DNA of 64,000 nt, taken from Corynebacterium jeikeium. Its GTDB lineage: Bacteria > Actinomycetota > Actinomycetes > Mycobacteriales > Mycobacteriaceae. A program made the position numbers and the translations under genes. The notes under the pieces were generated by a model that saw only the letters and a list, made by a program, of their open reading frames with translations, had not been told where the DNA came from and made no database searches. The stretch covers positions 1,860,001 to 1,924,000 of the forward strand of contig NZ_CP063195.1 of assembly GCF_028609885.1 (NCBI RefSeq). Direction: 5' to 3'. Shown here piece by piece: positions 56,777-64,000 of this stretch (position 1 is its first letter; each line of letters starts with the position of its first letter).

Positions 56777-57343
56777 CTAGAAGGTTCGCTGTTCTTGAAA
56801 ATCGTGCAGCACCTCTACCAAGAGTGTGCGCTCCACCTTCTTGATTCTCTCATGCAAACTGTCGACTGTGTCGTCCCGCGCGACCTCCACCGCTTTTTGG
56901 GCGATGATCGGTCCCGTGTCCACGCCACTATCTACAACATGAACTGTAGACCCGGTTACGCGAACACCGTAATTTAGTGCGTCTTCGACGGCGTGCGCCC
57001 CGGGGAATGCGGGCAGCAATGCCGGGTGGGTGTTGATGATCTTCCCCTCGAAACGCTCCACCACTTTCGGCCCAATGATGCGCATAAAGCCAGCGCTCAC
57101 CACCAGGTCAGGTTCGTAGCTAGCCAGCGTGTCCGCCAGCTCCTCGTTCCACTTATCCCGGTTGGTCTGCTTAGGCACGTATTCGACCAAAAAGTTCTCG
57201 ATGCCCGCGCGCTCGGCACGATCCAGCGCTTCGCACTGCCGGTCACTGCCCACGGCGAGAATCTCTACCCGCGAGCGGTCGACGTTATCAATCACGCTCT
57301 GGAGCAGAGTCCCCGTCCCGCTCGCCAGAATCACTATCCTCAT
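56777..57343 (-). CDS. purN: Glycinamide ribonucleotide formyltransferase
   Basis: 188 residues from the ATG at 57343. Motifs: [16 protein letters not shown] (phosphate loop), [33 protein letters not shown] with the catalytic Asn-His, and the Asp in [10 protein letters not shown]. The folate-dependent enzyme adds the first formyl group in purine synthesis. Its first 56 nt lie inside the 3' end of perM in another frame. Confidence 0.95.
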   Translation of the reverse strand: MRIVILASGTGTLLQSVIDNVDRSRVEILAVGSDRQCEALDRAERAGIENFLVEYVPKQTNRDKWNEELADTLASYEPDLVVSAGFMRIIGPKVVERFEGKIINTHPALLPAFPGAHAVEDALNYGVRVTGSTVHVVDSGVDTGPIIAQKAVEVARDDTVDSLHERIKKVERTLLVEVLHDFQEQRTF

Positions 57344-59054
57344 CGTCTGTTTCTTCCTCTGTTTCTGTATCTTCTTTGTCTTCTGTGTCTTTTGTGGCTT
57401 CTCGTTCTTTCTTAATGACGCCCCCATCTTCCCCCTCTTCCGGTTCCTCCGTAGGGGCGTCATCTTCAGAAGAGTCAGTATCCATGCTTTCCGCACCGTC
57501 CGCTACGTCGTCAGCCCCAGCGTCAGCCTCAGTCTCAGTCTCAGCGGAATCCTTGTTTTCAACGTCGTCAGCATCTTCAGTTTCTTCAGTTTCTTCAGTT
57601 TCCTGAGCCTCCGACTGAGCCTGCTTGGATTCACCTGGCTCCACGACCTCAGCTTCCGGGATGTCCTCAATTACGGACTCGCCACGGCGGGCGGTGAAGA
57701 ACATCATTACAGCGGCGGGCACCAGCAGCCAGGCAGCGAGCTCCACGGCAAAGAGCCACTCAACCGCACCCGTACGCCCGTAAACACCCAAGTCCCCGCC
57801 AGCCAGCCAAGAGGCACAGAAACCGATCAGCCCGGCGCAAGCACCAGCCCCCACCCCCTGCAACAGCGGTACCTCTACATAGGAACGGCCGCGCAAGAAG
57901 GTGTAGACACATGCCACCGCCACGCCGGCGGGCACGGCCAGCAGCGCTGCACCGAAAGGAATCTGATCGTTAGGGACCGCCGCCAAGACCGGCAGCGGCG
58001 GCAGATTTACGTTGTTGGCGGTGAAGAGGCTGACTGCGCCGTTACCGACGTGGAATTCGCCACCCAGTAACACCGCCATAGATGCGACCACCACGTTCGG
58101 CACATATAGCAACGCAACGAAGGTCAACCCCAGCACACCCATGGTGGAGGAAGTGATTTCGTATGCCTTGCCTACAGCCTCCAAGTTAGTAAGTAGATAT
58201 ACGGCAGCGGCGAGGGCACCGGCTGCGGCCATCCACTTCAAAAAGCGCCCAGCCAGCAGCATCGATTCCACCGGCCACGTAGACCAGCCACGGCGCAGCA
58301 GCAGCGCGCGCCAAACCCGAGCCCGCATGCCGATAACGATCGCTGCGCCATTAACCAGCGCCGTAGAGATCAGCGCGACCAGCAGATTGGGCGGGGTAAT
58401 GTCGTAAACCCTAGAGGCATCCCACAGCATCAGCCACGCGATCCCCGTCAGCAACAGGGGAATCAACAGACTCAAGGTGGTGAACACCCGCAGTCCGCGA
58501 ACACTGATCGAGTTACCCAGCACCGTGGTGGCCCGCTTTGCATGGCCCCACACCAACACCAGCGCAGGCAGTAGCGGTACAAACCCCAGCTTCGCCCCCG
58601 CCATTTCAATGGGAGCCAGGTTAAACACCATCCACATCGAGGCGATACTGGCGGGCACCTTATTGAAACCCGCACCGATGCCAATAAGGACGGCGACAAT
58701 AGCGATGACACCCAAAGTTACAGCGTGGTTAATCAGCAGCTGTGGACCAAAACGTTTTACGTGAGGCTTCCACTTCGCCCACCCATTAAAGATGGCGGCT
58801 TTCACACCACCAGCCGGCGCGTCTGCGGTGGCCTTGGACTTGGCCTTTGGAGTGGCCTTAGAGTTTGTGACGCCGGTGGGCTTCGCCGCTACAAAACGTT
58901 CGTGCCCCGTACCTTCGGCGGTGTTGGCGCCAGTGCCTTTAATTCTGTCTGCGCTGCTGGCAGCCGAGGCTCGCCTTGAGCGGCTGGAGCCGGGGCGTCG
59001 TGAAGACGCAGATCGTCGGGATCCGGGTCGTTGGGCAGCAGAATCTTTACTCAC
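57288..59054 (-). CDS. perM: PerM-like membrane protein (DUF6350)
   Basis: 588 residues from a GTG at 59054; a TTG at 59081 is possible. A basic Ser/Ala-rich N-terminus precedes about eight to ten membrane helices (residues 100-430). A very acidic C-terminal tail of about 130 residues (for example EETEETEDADDVENKDSAET) follows. By position and topology it matches M. tuberculosis PerM (Rv0955), which stabilises the division protein FtsB. The acidic tail overlaps the purN start and may vary between species. Confidence 0.8.
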   Translation of the reverse strand: MSKDSAAQRPGSRRSASSRRPGSSRSRRASAASSADRIKGTGANTAEGTGHERFVAAKPTGVTNSKATPKAKSKATADAPAGGVKAAIFNGWAKWKPHVKRFGPQLLINHAVTLGVIAIVAVLIGIGAGFNKVPASIASMWMVFNLAPIEMAGAKLGFVPLLPALVLVWGHAKRATTVLGNSISVRGLRVFTTLSLLIPLLLTGIAWLMLWDASRVYDITPPNLLVALISTALVNGAAIVIGMRARVWRALLLRRGWSTWPVESMLLAGRFLKWMAAAGALAAAVYLLTNLEAVGKAYEITSSTMGVLGLTFVALLYVPNVVVASMAVLLGGEFHVGNGAVSLFTANNVNLPPLPVLAAVPNDQIPFGAALLAVPAGVAVACVYTFLRGRSYVEVPLLQGVGAGACAGLIGFCASWLAGGDLGVYGRTGAVEWLFAVELAAWLLVPAAVMMFFTARRGESVIEDIPEAEVVEPGESKQAQSEAQETEETEETEDADDVENKDSAETETEADAGADDVADGAESMDTDSSEDDAPTEEPEEGEDGGVIKKEREATKDTEDKEDTETEEETDDEDSDSGERDGDSAPERD

Positions 59055-59497
59055 CCGTCCTATTGTGCCTAATAGTGACAACTACCTGGCGGACTGACCC
59101 ACCTTCCAGACCCTCTTCTACACCCTTGAGCGCAGACACGCCTAAGGTTCTACTTGAGGGTTTGTGGGTAGCGTAATGAAGATCACTAGCGGGGTTCAAC
59201 CACTACAAAAGCAGCATAAAAACGCCTGGAACAGGGGAAATTCATTCTTAGACTCAGGTAAGGTTACCTCCACTACCCCCGCAATGTAATCAAAGCGTTA
59301 TTTTTCGCCATTTTAGTTGCCGCAATGTTGCCAAACCGATAGTGTTACGTTCCGTTGATAACAAAGTGGTTACAAATTGCTTGCACAACAGACTCGAGCC
59401 CCAACAATCAGGCTCGGGGAAGAGCGAAAGCGATCGTGCGAAATCACATGTGACAGTTGTTAAAAAACATCGATTAGGTCAAAGGGTTACTAGGACA
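59055..59497. promoter_or_regulatory. Upstream region of the M23 peptidase
   Basis: About 440 bases without a convincing gene, AT-richer than surroundings. It has a candidate promoter TTGCCG (59317-59322)-17 nt-TAGTGT (59340-59345) and a hairpin CGAGCC/GGCTCG (59395-59416) in what would be the leader. An upstream in-frame extension of the peptidase to 59342 shows no conserved features. A long leader on a cell-wall hydrolase gene could be regulatory, but no known riboswitch is recognised. Confidence 0.4.
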
Positions 59498-60256
59498 GTG
59501 CGAAACACTACTGAAGCGAGCCGTACCGGCATCCACCGCAAGCAGGAGAACACCGCGAAGCGTCGCTTCGCGCTCGTGGCCGTCGCTACGACCGCTGTGA
59601 CTACTGCTGGCGCTGCCGGCGCTACCGCTGGTGCATCCCAGAACTCCAAGGACGATATCGCCCTAGCTTCCGAGAACACCGCCATCCTCGCCCAGGGCGA
59701 GGGCGCTCAGGGCTCTGCAGCTCCGGCGGATGCCCAGGCTTCCGCCAACGAGGCTCCGCAGATCCTCGAGGTCCCACAGGCCAAGCCGGTTTCCGATCTG
59801 TCCCAGCAGCTCGATTCCGCCCTGCGTTTTGCCAAGGAGCGCACCGAGGCTGATCTGGCTGCTCGCATGCCCGAGTTCGTCAAGCCCGCCGAGGGCACCT
59901 TCACCTCCGGCTTCGGCTCGCGTTGGGGCACCTTCCACTACGGCGTCGACATAGCCAACGCCGTAGGCACCGCCATCCGTGCAGTCCACGACGGCACCGT
60001 CATCGACTCCGGCCCTGCTTCCGGCTTCGGCAACTGGATCCGCATCAAGCACGACGACGGCACCGTCACCGTCTACGGCCACATGGCCACCCTGGACGTT
60101 AAGGTTGGCGACCGTGTAACCAGCGGCCAGAAGATCGCTGGAATGGGCTCCCTGGGCTTCTCCACTGGCTCCCACCTGCACTTCGAGGTTCGCCCGAACG
60201 GCGGCGAGGCTGTCGACCCGAAGCCTTGGCTCGCTGAACGTGGTATCCAGCTCTAA
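59498..60256 (+). CDS. M23-family (LytM) peptidoglycan endopeptidase
   Basis: 252 residues from a GTG at 59498; in-frame starts at 59450 and 59342 exist. A basic N-region and hydrophobic segment (FALVAVATTAVTTAGAAGAT) form a signal peptide. An Ala/Gln-rich stalk follows, then the LytM domain with zinc ligands in FTSGFGSRWGTFHYGVDIAN (His and Asp) and GSHLHFEVRPNG (HxH). It cleaves stem-peptide cross-links, or acts as an amidase activator if ligands are lost; here they are present. Confidence 0.9.
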   Translation: MRNTTEASRTGIHRKQENTAKRRFALVAVATTAVTTAGAAGATAGASQNSKDDIALASENTAILAQGEGAQGSAAPADAQASANEAPQILEVPQAKPVSDLSQQLDSALRFAKERTEADLAARMPEFVKPAEGTFTSGFGSRWGTFHYGVDIANAVGTAIRAVHDGTVIDSGPASGFGNWIRIKHDDGTVTVYGHMATLDVKVGDRVTSGQKIAGMGSLGFSTGSHLHFEVRPNGGEAVDPKPWLAERGIQL

Positions 60257-60272
60257 GCCTTAGGCAAAGGAC

Positions 60273-60293
60273 ACAAAAACCTCCCGACCGCCC
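60273..60293. terminator. Left arm of an IS-split terminator
   Basis: ACAAAAACCTCCCGACCGCC and the following C form the left arm of an inverted repeat whose right arm is at 61743-61763, across the IS. The arms pair over about 20 positions with one G-U. Without the IS they would form a bidirectional terminator with a TTTT loop between the M23 and SGNH genes. Confidence 0.7.
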
Positions 60294-60333
60294 CCTTTTT
60301 GAACTAGCCCCCGAAAGTTGGACTGGTTTAATT

Positions 60334-61236
60334 CTATGCGGTTAGGGTTTCAAGGGTCTGATTCCGATATTGCATCGGGGTCAGGCCCTTGAGTCGTTGT
60401 TGGATGCGTTCGGTGTTGTACCACTGGATGTATTCGTCGATTGCTTGGTTGAATTCTGCGACGGTGCCGAAGACTTCACCGTGGTACATCTCGGTTTTCA
60501 AGTGGCCGAAGAAGTTCTCCATGACCGCGTTGTCGTAACAGTTGGCTTTACGCGACATCGACTGAACACCGCCGTTGTCACCGATCAGGTCGCGCCAGGA
60601 GGCGTGCTGGTACTGGAAGCCTTGGTCAGTGTGCATCATCCACCCGGGTTCAGGCGCACACGTTTTAATCGCCTTGGACAAAGAGGCAGCGGTAAACGCT
60701 GTCGACGGCGATGTAGCCACGGTGTGGGCAACAATTGAGCGATCGAACAGGTCCATCACCGGTGACAGGTAGACCTTGCGACCTGCGACCCTGAACTCGG
60801 TGACGTCGCTGACAAAGACGGTATTTGGCTGATCCGGGGTGAACTTGCGGTCAAGCTTGTTGTCAGCGATGTGACTGATCGTCCCAGCATAGGAAACATA
60901 AGGTCTACGTTGGCGAATCTTGGCTCGCAGCCCCATCTCGCACATGAGCTTGTACACGAGTTTGTGGTTGACCACCCACCCCTGGTTACGCAGGTCAAGT
61001 AACACTCGCCGGTAGCCGTAGCGATGCTTGTTGCGCTCGAAGCTTTCCCGGATCTCGGCCTTGAGCGCGGCGTGCTTATCCGGCTTACTGAGTCGTTTCT
61101 GGTGGTAGAAGAACGTCGACCGTGGGATACCTGCTGCCTTTAGGAGATACTCCAGGCGGTGGTGCGACTTGAGGATGACAATCGCCTGGACTTTCAGGCG
61201 CGTCTCTGGTTCCTCAAGTCCCGCAATTTTTTTAGA
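60334..61236 (-). CDS. IS3-family transposase OrfB (DDE catalytic part)
   Basis: About 300 residues, expressed as OrfAB by -1 frameshifting at AAAAAAA (61227-61233). It includes HTH_21-like KAEIRESFERNKHRYGYRRV and the rve integrase core. The catalytic acids are Asp in FVSDVTEFRV, Asp in WMMHTDQGFQY and Glu in NAVMENFFGHLKTEMYH. An internal start at 61005 would drop the N-terminal part. No stop or indel interrupts the frame, so it is probably functional. Confidence 0.88.
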   Translation of the reverse strand, partial: SKKIAGLEEPETRLKVQAIVILKSHHRLEYLLKAAGIPRSTFFYHQKRLSKPDKHAALKAEIRESFERNKHRYGYRRVLLDLRNQGWVVNHKLVYKLMCEMGLRAKIRQRRPYVSYAGTISHIADNKLDRKFTPDQPNTVFVSDVTEFRVAGRKVYLSPVMDLFDRSIVAHTVATSPSTAFTAASLSKAIKTCAPEPGWMMHTDQGFQYQHASWRDLIGDNGGVQSMSRKANCYDNAVMENFFGHLKTEMYHGEVFGTVAEFNQAIDEYIQWYNTERIQQRLKGLTPMQYRNQTLETLTA

Positions 61237-61676
61237 TAAGCGTTTTCCGCTTCCAACCGCGCGATCCGGCGCCGCAGCTTCTCCTCTTCGGTCAGCGGCT
61301 TTGGCACAGCCGAACCTTTGGGCCTGCCCTTCGGCTTCGGTTTTAACGCCTCGTCGCCACCTTTACGCCATTGCCGCGACCAATAACTGACCAGCTGGTC
61401 CGACGACAGGTTAAATTCACGCGCAAGATCCATCTTTGTCTCGCCGGAAAGGTGGCGCTCGACAACTTCCTTTTTGAACTCGAACGAATACTGCTGCTTT
61501 GTCGGTTTCTCCACAAGACATAGCCTGCCATGCAGCTGAAACCGACGATAGAGCAAACGGACGGCGTTTTTGGGGACACCAAGAGCATTGGCAGCGGCTG
61601 TTTCGCCCATGCCTTGCTCGAAACACTCCACCAGCTGTTCACGCTGCTGCTCATTCAGCGAACTTCGTGCTCTCAA
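61194..61676 (-). CDS. IS3-family transposase OrfA
   Basis: 160 residues from the TTG at 61676 (GGGGAG site 9 nt upstream); an ATG at 61739 reads through the inverted repeat. Helix-turn-helix segments (ETAAANALGVPKNAVRLLYR and KMDLAREFNLSSDQLVSYWS) are followed by a leucine-zipper-like C-terminus (LRRRIARLEAENAYLKKL). The A7 slippery run lies in the last codons, so ribosomes shift into orfB. Confidence 0.88.
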   Translation of the reverse strand: MRARSSLNEQQREQLVECFEQGMGETAAANALGVPKNAVRLLYRRFQLHGRLCLVEKPTKQQYSFEFKKEVVERHLSGETKMDLAREFNLSSDQLVSYWSRQWRKGGDEALKPKPKGRPKGSAVPKPLTEEEKLRRRIARLEAENAYLKKLRDLRNQRRA

Positions 61677-61680
61677 TGAA

Positions 61681-61736
61681 AACTGCTCCCCACTAGTCGG
61701 TAACTGATTTCTCAGTCCAACTAATGGGGAGCAGTT
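61681..61736 (-). promoter_or_regulatory. RBS-sequestering hairpin of the IS
   Basis: On the minus strand AACTGCTCCCCATTAGT (within the IS end) pairs with ACTAGTGGGGAGCAGTT, a 17-bp stem with one G-U. The 3' arm contains GGGGAG, the orfA ribosome-binding site. Only RNA entering from outside the IS would contain both arms. Confidence 0.65.
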
Positions 61737-61742
61737 CATTTT

Positions 61743-61763
61743 GGGTGGTCGGGAGGTTTTTGT
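61743..61763. terminator. Right arm of an IS-split terminator
   Basis: GGGTGGTCGGGAGGTTTTTG and the following T, complementary to 60273-60293. With its T-run it would have ended M23-gene transcription before the IS inserted. Confidence 0.7.
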
Positions 61764-61818
61764 CTACCTCGCCGCGACTTTCAAGGTGGGGATCCCCCAC
61801 CTCGGAAGCCAGTGCGAA

Positions 61819-62619
61819 TTACTTCAGAGCCGCACCAATCTGCTTGGCTGCATTGGTCACACCATCGTGGGACATGTGCAGGGTCAGGTTGTAGCGCGGA
61901 GTCTGGTTATCAAAGACGCCGGCAACCCAAGCCTTGCCGCCCGGCTGGCAGGTATCGTGCCCGCGGGTGGAGCGGTGAAGGTCAACGAAAACGCCACCGT
62001 TGCGCTTGGCTGCATCGTGAGCCTGGCGCCACAGCTGACGCTCGGCTTCCTTCACGATCGGGAACGGAGCCTGAATCGGCGGCAGACCGTGCGGACGGAT
62101 CAGACACAGGCCTGCGCGATCGTTCGTGAGGTGCGGGTAGCTCACAAACTGGATGCGAGCATTCGGAGCAGCGCGCTTGATCTTGTTAGCGAGGCGGTCA
62201 TAAGAACGAGCTGCCGCACGGTTATTGATCGGATCCAGAGTGCGGTAGGTGTCATTAGCTCCAACCATGATCGGCACGTTGCGCGTGTTGCGGTTCAGCT
62301 TGCCGTCGCGGATAGCCTGATCCAGGCGAGCCTCTAGCGGCTCGCGGCCCAGGTACAGCTCCTTGCCGTTGCAGGAGTAGTCATCCACGTGGGCACCCGT
62401 CAGCCGCTGCAGCTCAGTGGCCACGCGGAATTTACCGTGGATGCACTTACGTGCGCCACTGCGCTTGGCGTCAATAATCTGGTTGAGCGTCGTGTTAGCG
62501 AAGTAGGAATCACCGAGCAACACGGTGTTTCCGGGGGCAGCCTGGGCAGCAGGGGCCAGGCCCATGACCGATCCTGCTACGGCGACAGCCGCAGTCAAGA
62601 TGCGTGCAATTTTCTTCAT
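61819..62619 (-). CDS. Secreted SGNH/GDSL-type hydrolase
   Basis: 266 residues. Signal peptide (ILTAAVAVAGSVMGLAPAAQAA), then SGNH blocks: VLLGDSYFAN with the nucleophile Ser38 (block I), VPIMVGANDTYR with the Asn (block III) and a late LHMSHDGVTNAA with the His (block V). Four cysteines may form disulfides. It is probably an extracellular lipase/esterase, relevant to a lipid-using skin bacterium. It is convergent with the M23 gene, with the IS in between. Confidence 0.82.
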   Translation of the reverse strand: MKKIARILTAAVAVAGSVMGLAPAAQAAPGNTVLLGDSYFANTTLNQIIDAKRSGARKCIHGKFRVATELQRLTGAHVDDYSCNGKELYLGREPLEARLDQAIRDGKLNRNTRNVPIMVGANDTYRTLDPINNRAAARSYDRLANKIKRAAPNARIQFVSYPHLTNDRAGLCLIRPHGLPPIQAPFPIVKEAERQLWRQAHDAAKRNGGVFVDLHRSTRGHDTCQPGGKAWVAGVFDNQTPRYNLTLHMSHDGVTNAAKQIGAALK

Positions 62620-62679
62620 CAGTTTCTCCCGTATGTGTTTTTGTGCCGTATTAAGGCTATCGATCGCGAGGCGAAAATG

Positions 62680-64000
62680 TTAGCTGTTCGGAAGCTTTGC
62701 CGGCATGACCTTACCAGTTGGGTTGCGCGGAAGCTCATCCAGGAATGTAACTTCGCGGGGAACGGAGTGCTCCGCCAAGTTGTCCCTGACCCATTCTTGG
62801 ACGGACTCCTTGGTCAGCGCCTCACCCTCCGGGGTGTCTTCACGCACGATCCACACCGCCATGCGCTTGAAGCTCTCTTCGTCGTCCACGCCCTTGGCGT
62901 AGAGGTCTCGAATGCCAGGCATTGGCGCCAACACCTCTTCCACGCTGCGTGGGTACACGTTTTCACCGCCGACGATGATCATGTCGTCCGCCCGGCCGAG
63001 CACAAACAGGCGACCTTCCTCGTCGAGGTACCCACGGTCGCCAATCTCCAGCAGGCCGTGCTTGATCTTCATCTGATCGCGCGTGTGTGCATAACGGCGC
63101 ATGGTCATGGTGCCTCGGGCATAGATGCGGCCCGGGGTGTTCGGCGGCAGCACGTTTCCGTCGTCGTCCAGGATCTTGACGCGTACGCCGCGCACCGGGC
63201 GCCCGGCCAGAGCCGGATTCTCGACGAGTTCCTCCTTCTTAGCAATAGCGACCACGCTGTTTTCGGTGGATCCGTAGAAGTTGCAGACCACGGGACCGAA
63301 TTGCTTGTGCAGGCCGCGGAGCAGATCTTCGTGCATGGCATTGCCGGAGGACACGATGAACTCAATCGACGAAGCGTCGTAGTCGCCGTTCTGTGCGACC
63401 TTGAGCTGCTCCTTGATGAAGATGGGCGAGGTAATGATGCCGTTGACCTTGTAACGCTCGACGTCCTCCATCGCCTGCACTGGATCGAAGTCACGGCGGA
63501 ACACCACTGTCGCGCGGTGGGCAAAAATCAGGTTCAGGTTCGCCCAGCCCCACGAGTGGAACATAGAGGCGGTCTGCTGGATCATCATCTCCGCCCGCCA
63601 CGGGATCCAGGTGACAAGATCCGCCAGCGGAGTCGGGATGGGCGGCTCCCGGTGCACTACGGCCTTCGGGGTACCAGAGGTGCCGGAGCTCAAGATGGTG
63701 ATGAAGCCGCGCTTCGGGATCTTAGGCAGCTTCTCCTCCGCCTCGGAGGGTGCGTGGTCGATGACCTGCTGGAAGGTTTCCCATTCCGGGTTCGGAGCCT
63801 GCGGGTTCTCCAGATCCTCCGCATAGCCGATGATCACCTTGGCGCGCGAATAGTCCGCGGGCAGCCTGTCCGCGAACTCCTCGTCGATGATGATGGTGTG
63901 AACATCCAGCTCCTCCATACTCTTCTGCAGCTGGACTGGACTGGAAGCCGGGTTGAGCAGGCTAATGTCCGCCCCGATGAATCCCTTGGCGACCAGCGCG
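62680..64000 (-). CDS. AMP-binding acyl-CoA synthetase (partial)
   Basis: The frame is open to the right edge, so the N-terminus is missing; 440 residues are visible. It has the ATP motif TILSSGTSGTPKAVVHREPP, the NFYGSTENSVVAIAKK motif, the hinge LGRADDMIIVGGENVYPRS and the C-terminal lysine motif NPTGKVMPAKLP. Activates a fatty acid to acyl-CoA or acyl-AMP. A second, different acyl-CoA synthetase is in the leucine operon. Confidence 0.9.
   Translation of the reverse strand, partial: ALVAKGFIGADISLLNPASSPVQLQKSMEELDVHTIIIDEEFADRLPADYSRAKVIIGYAEDLENPQAPNPEWETFQQVIDHAPSEAEEKLPKIPKRGFITILSSGTSGTPKAVVHREPPIPTPLADLVTWIPWRAEMMIQQTASMFHSWGWANLNLIFAHRATVVFRRDFDPVQAMEDVERYKVNGIITSPIFIKEQLKVAQNGDYDASSIEFIVSSGNAMHEDLLRGLHKQFGPVVCNFYGSTENSVVAIAKKEELVENPALAGRPVRGVRVKILDDDGNVLPPNTPGRIYARGTMTMRRYAHTRDQMKIKHGLLEIGDRGYLDEEGRLFVLGRADDMIIVGGENVYPRSVEEVLAPMPGIRDLYAKGVDDEESFKRMAVWIVREDTPEGEALTKESVQEWVRDNLAEHSVPREVTFLDELPRNPTGKVMPAKLPNS

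Larger units (their letters stand above)
60300..61738 (-). mobile_element. IS3-family insertion sequence
   Basis: A complete-looking element of 1439 bp. Its ends are imperfect 26-bp inverted repeats starting TGAACT and ending AGTTGGACTG (60300-60325 and 61713-61738; 20 of 26 identical). It carries orfA and orfB with a -1 frameshift signal. TTTT on both sides (60296-60299 and 61739-61742) may be the target duplication. It lies in the loop of a terminator hairpin. Confidence 0.88.

Noticed and set aside
59342..59497. N-terminal extension of the M23 peptidase
   Set aside because: The stretch is AT-rich, lacks conserved features and includes promoter-like and hairpin elements; the later GTG gives a normal signal peptide.

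Overview
The window is high-GC DNA from a Corynebacterium, most like the lipophilic C. jeikeium group; the species is inferred, not proven. The evidence is gene order shared with C. glutamicum and Mycobacterium (tatD-rpf2-rsmA-ispE-ABC-F; mprAB-pepD-moaB-mscL-galU-glp-rimJ-glpR; perM-purN-purH; the leucine/itaconate operon), mycolata-type proteins (Rpf, Pmt, PerM, GlpR) and frequent GTG/TTG starts.

Positions 1-7640 are the right end of a prophage or related integrative element that continues left of the window. An immunity/integration cassette points right: repressor, ImmA-type protease, DUF4429-like protein, tyrosine integrase. A Cro-like gene points left, followed by a ParB-like gene, small genes, an excisionase-like protein, two small membrane proteins, and a YqaJ exonuclease/ERF annealing pair. 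Between the excisionase-like gene and a 56-residue gene lie about 585 bases without a convincing gene. They are rich in stem-loops and include a 96-nt tRNA-like element with an acceptor stem and T-arm but no recognisable D-arm. This is the least explained part of the window.

Positions 7788-40806 are core chromosome: a membrane alpha/beta hydrolase, ABC-F ATPase, ispE, rsmA, rpf2, tatD, an MFS exporter, a HAD hydrolase, metG, a BCCT carrier, rsmI and pmt (divergent), an anti-sigma-like membrane protein and DoxX. The next block, galU-glp-rimJ-glpR, pairs a MoeA-like (gephyrin-like) protein with its probable divisome receptor. It is followed by formyl-THF cyclo-ligase, mscL, moaB, the MprAB/PepD envelope-stress system, and a ribosomal-protein cluster (L32, L31B, then L28, L33, S14, S18) in which L31, L33, S14 and S18 are zinc-free forms.

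Positions 40901-53214 hold a long leftward catabolic operon (carboxyltransferase, biotin carboxylase, acyl-CoA dehydrogenase, MaoC hydratase, CitE-like lyase, acyl-CoA synthetase, ScoA/ScoB, thiolase). It matches the mycobacterial leucine/itaconate module. A TetR gene sits upstream, and a shared 16-bp GTTA-N8-TAAC site lies in front of both the TetR gene and the operon.

Positions 53265-64000 carry a beta-lactamase-like lipoprotein, a low-complexity membrane protein, purH-purN-perM, an M23 endopeptidase, an IS3-family element, an SGNH hydrolase and a truncated acyl-CoA synthetase. The IS sits in the TTTT loop of what looks like a bidirectional terminator, and its transposase ribosome-binding site can be sequestered by a hairpin in read-through RNA.
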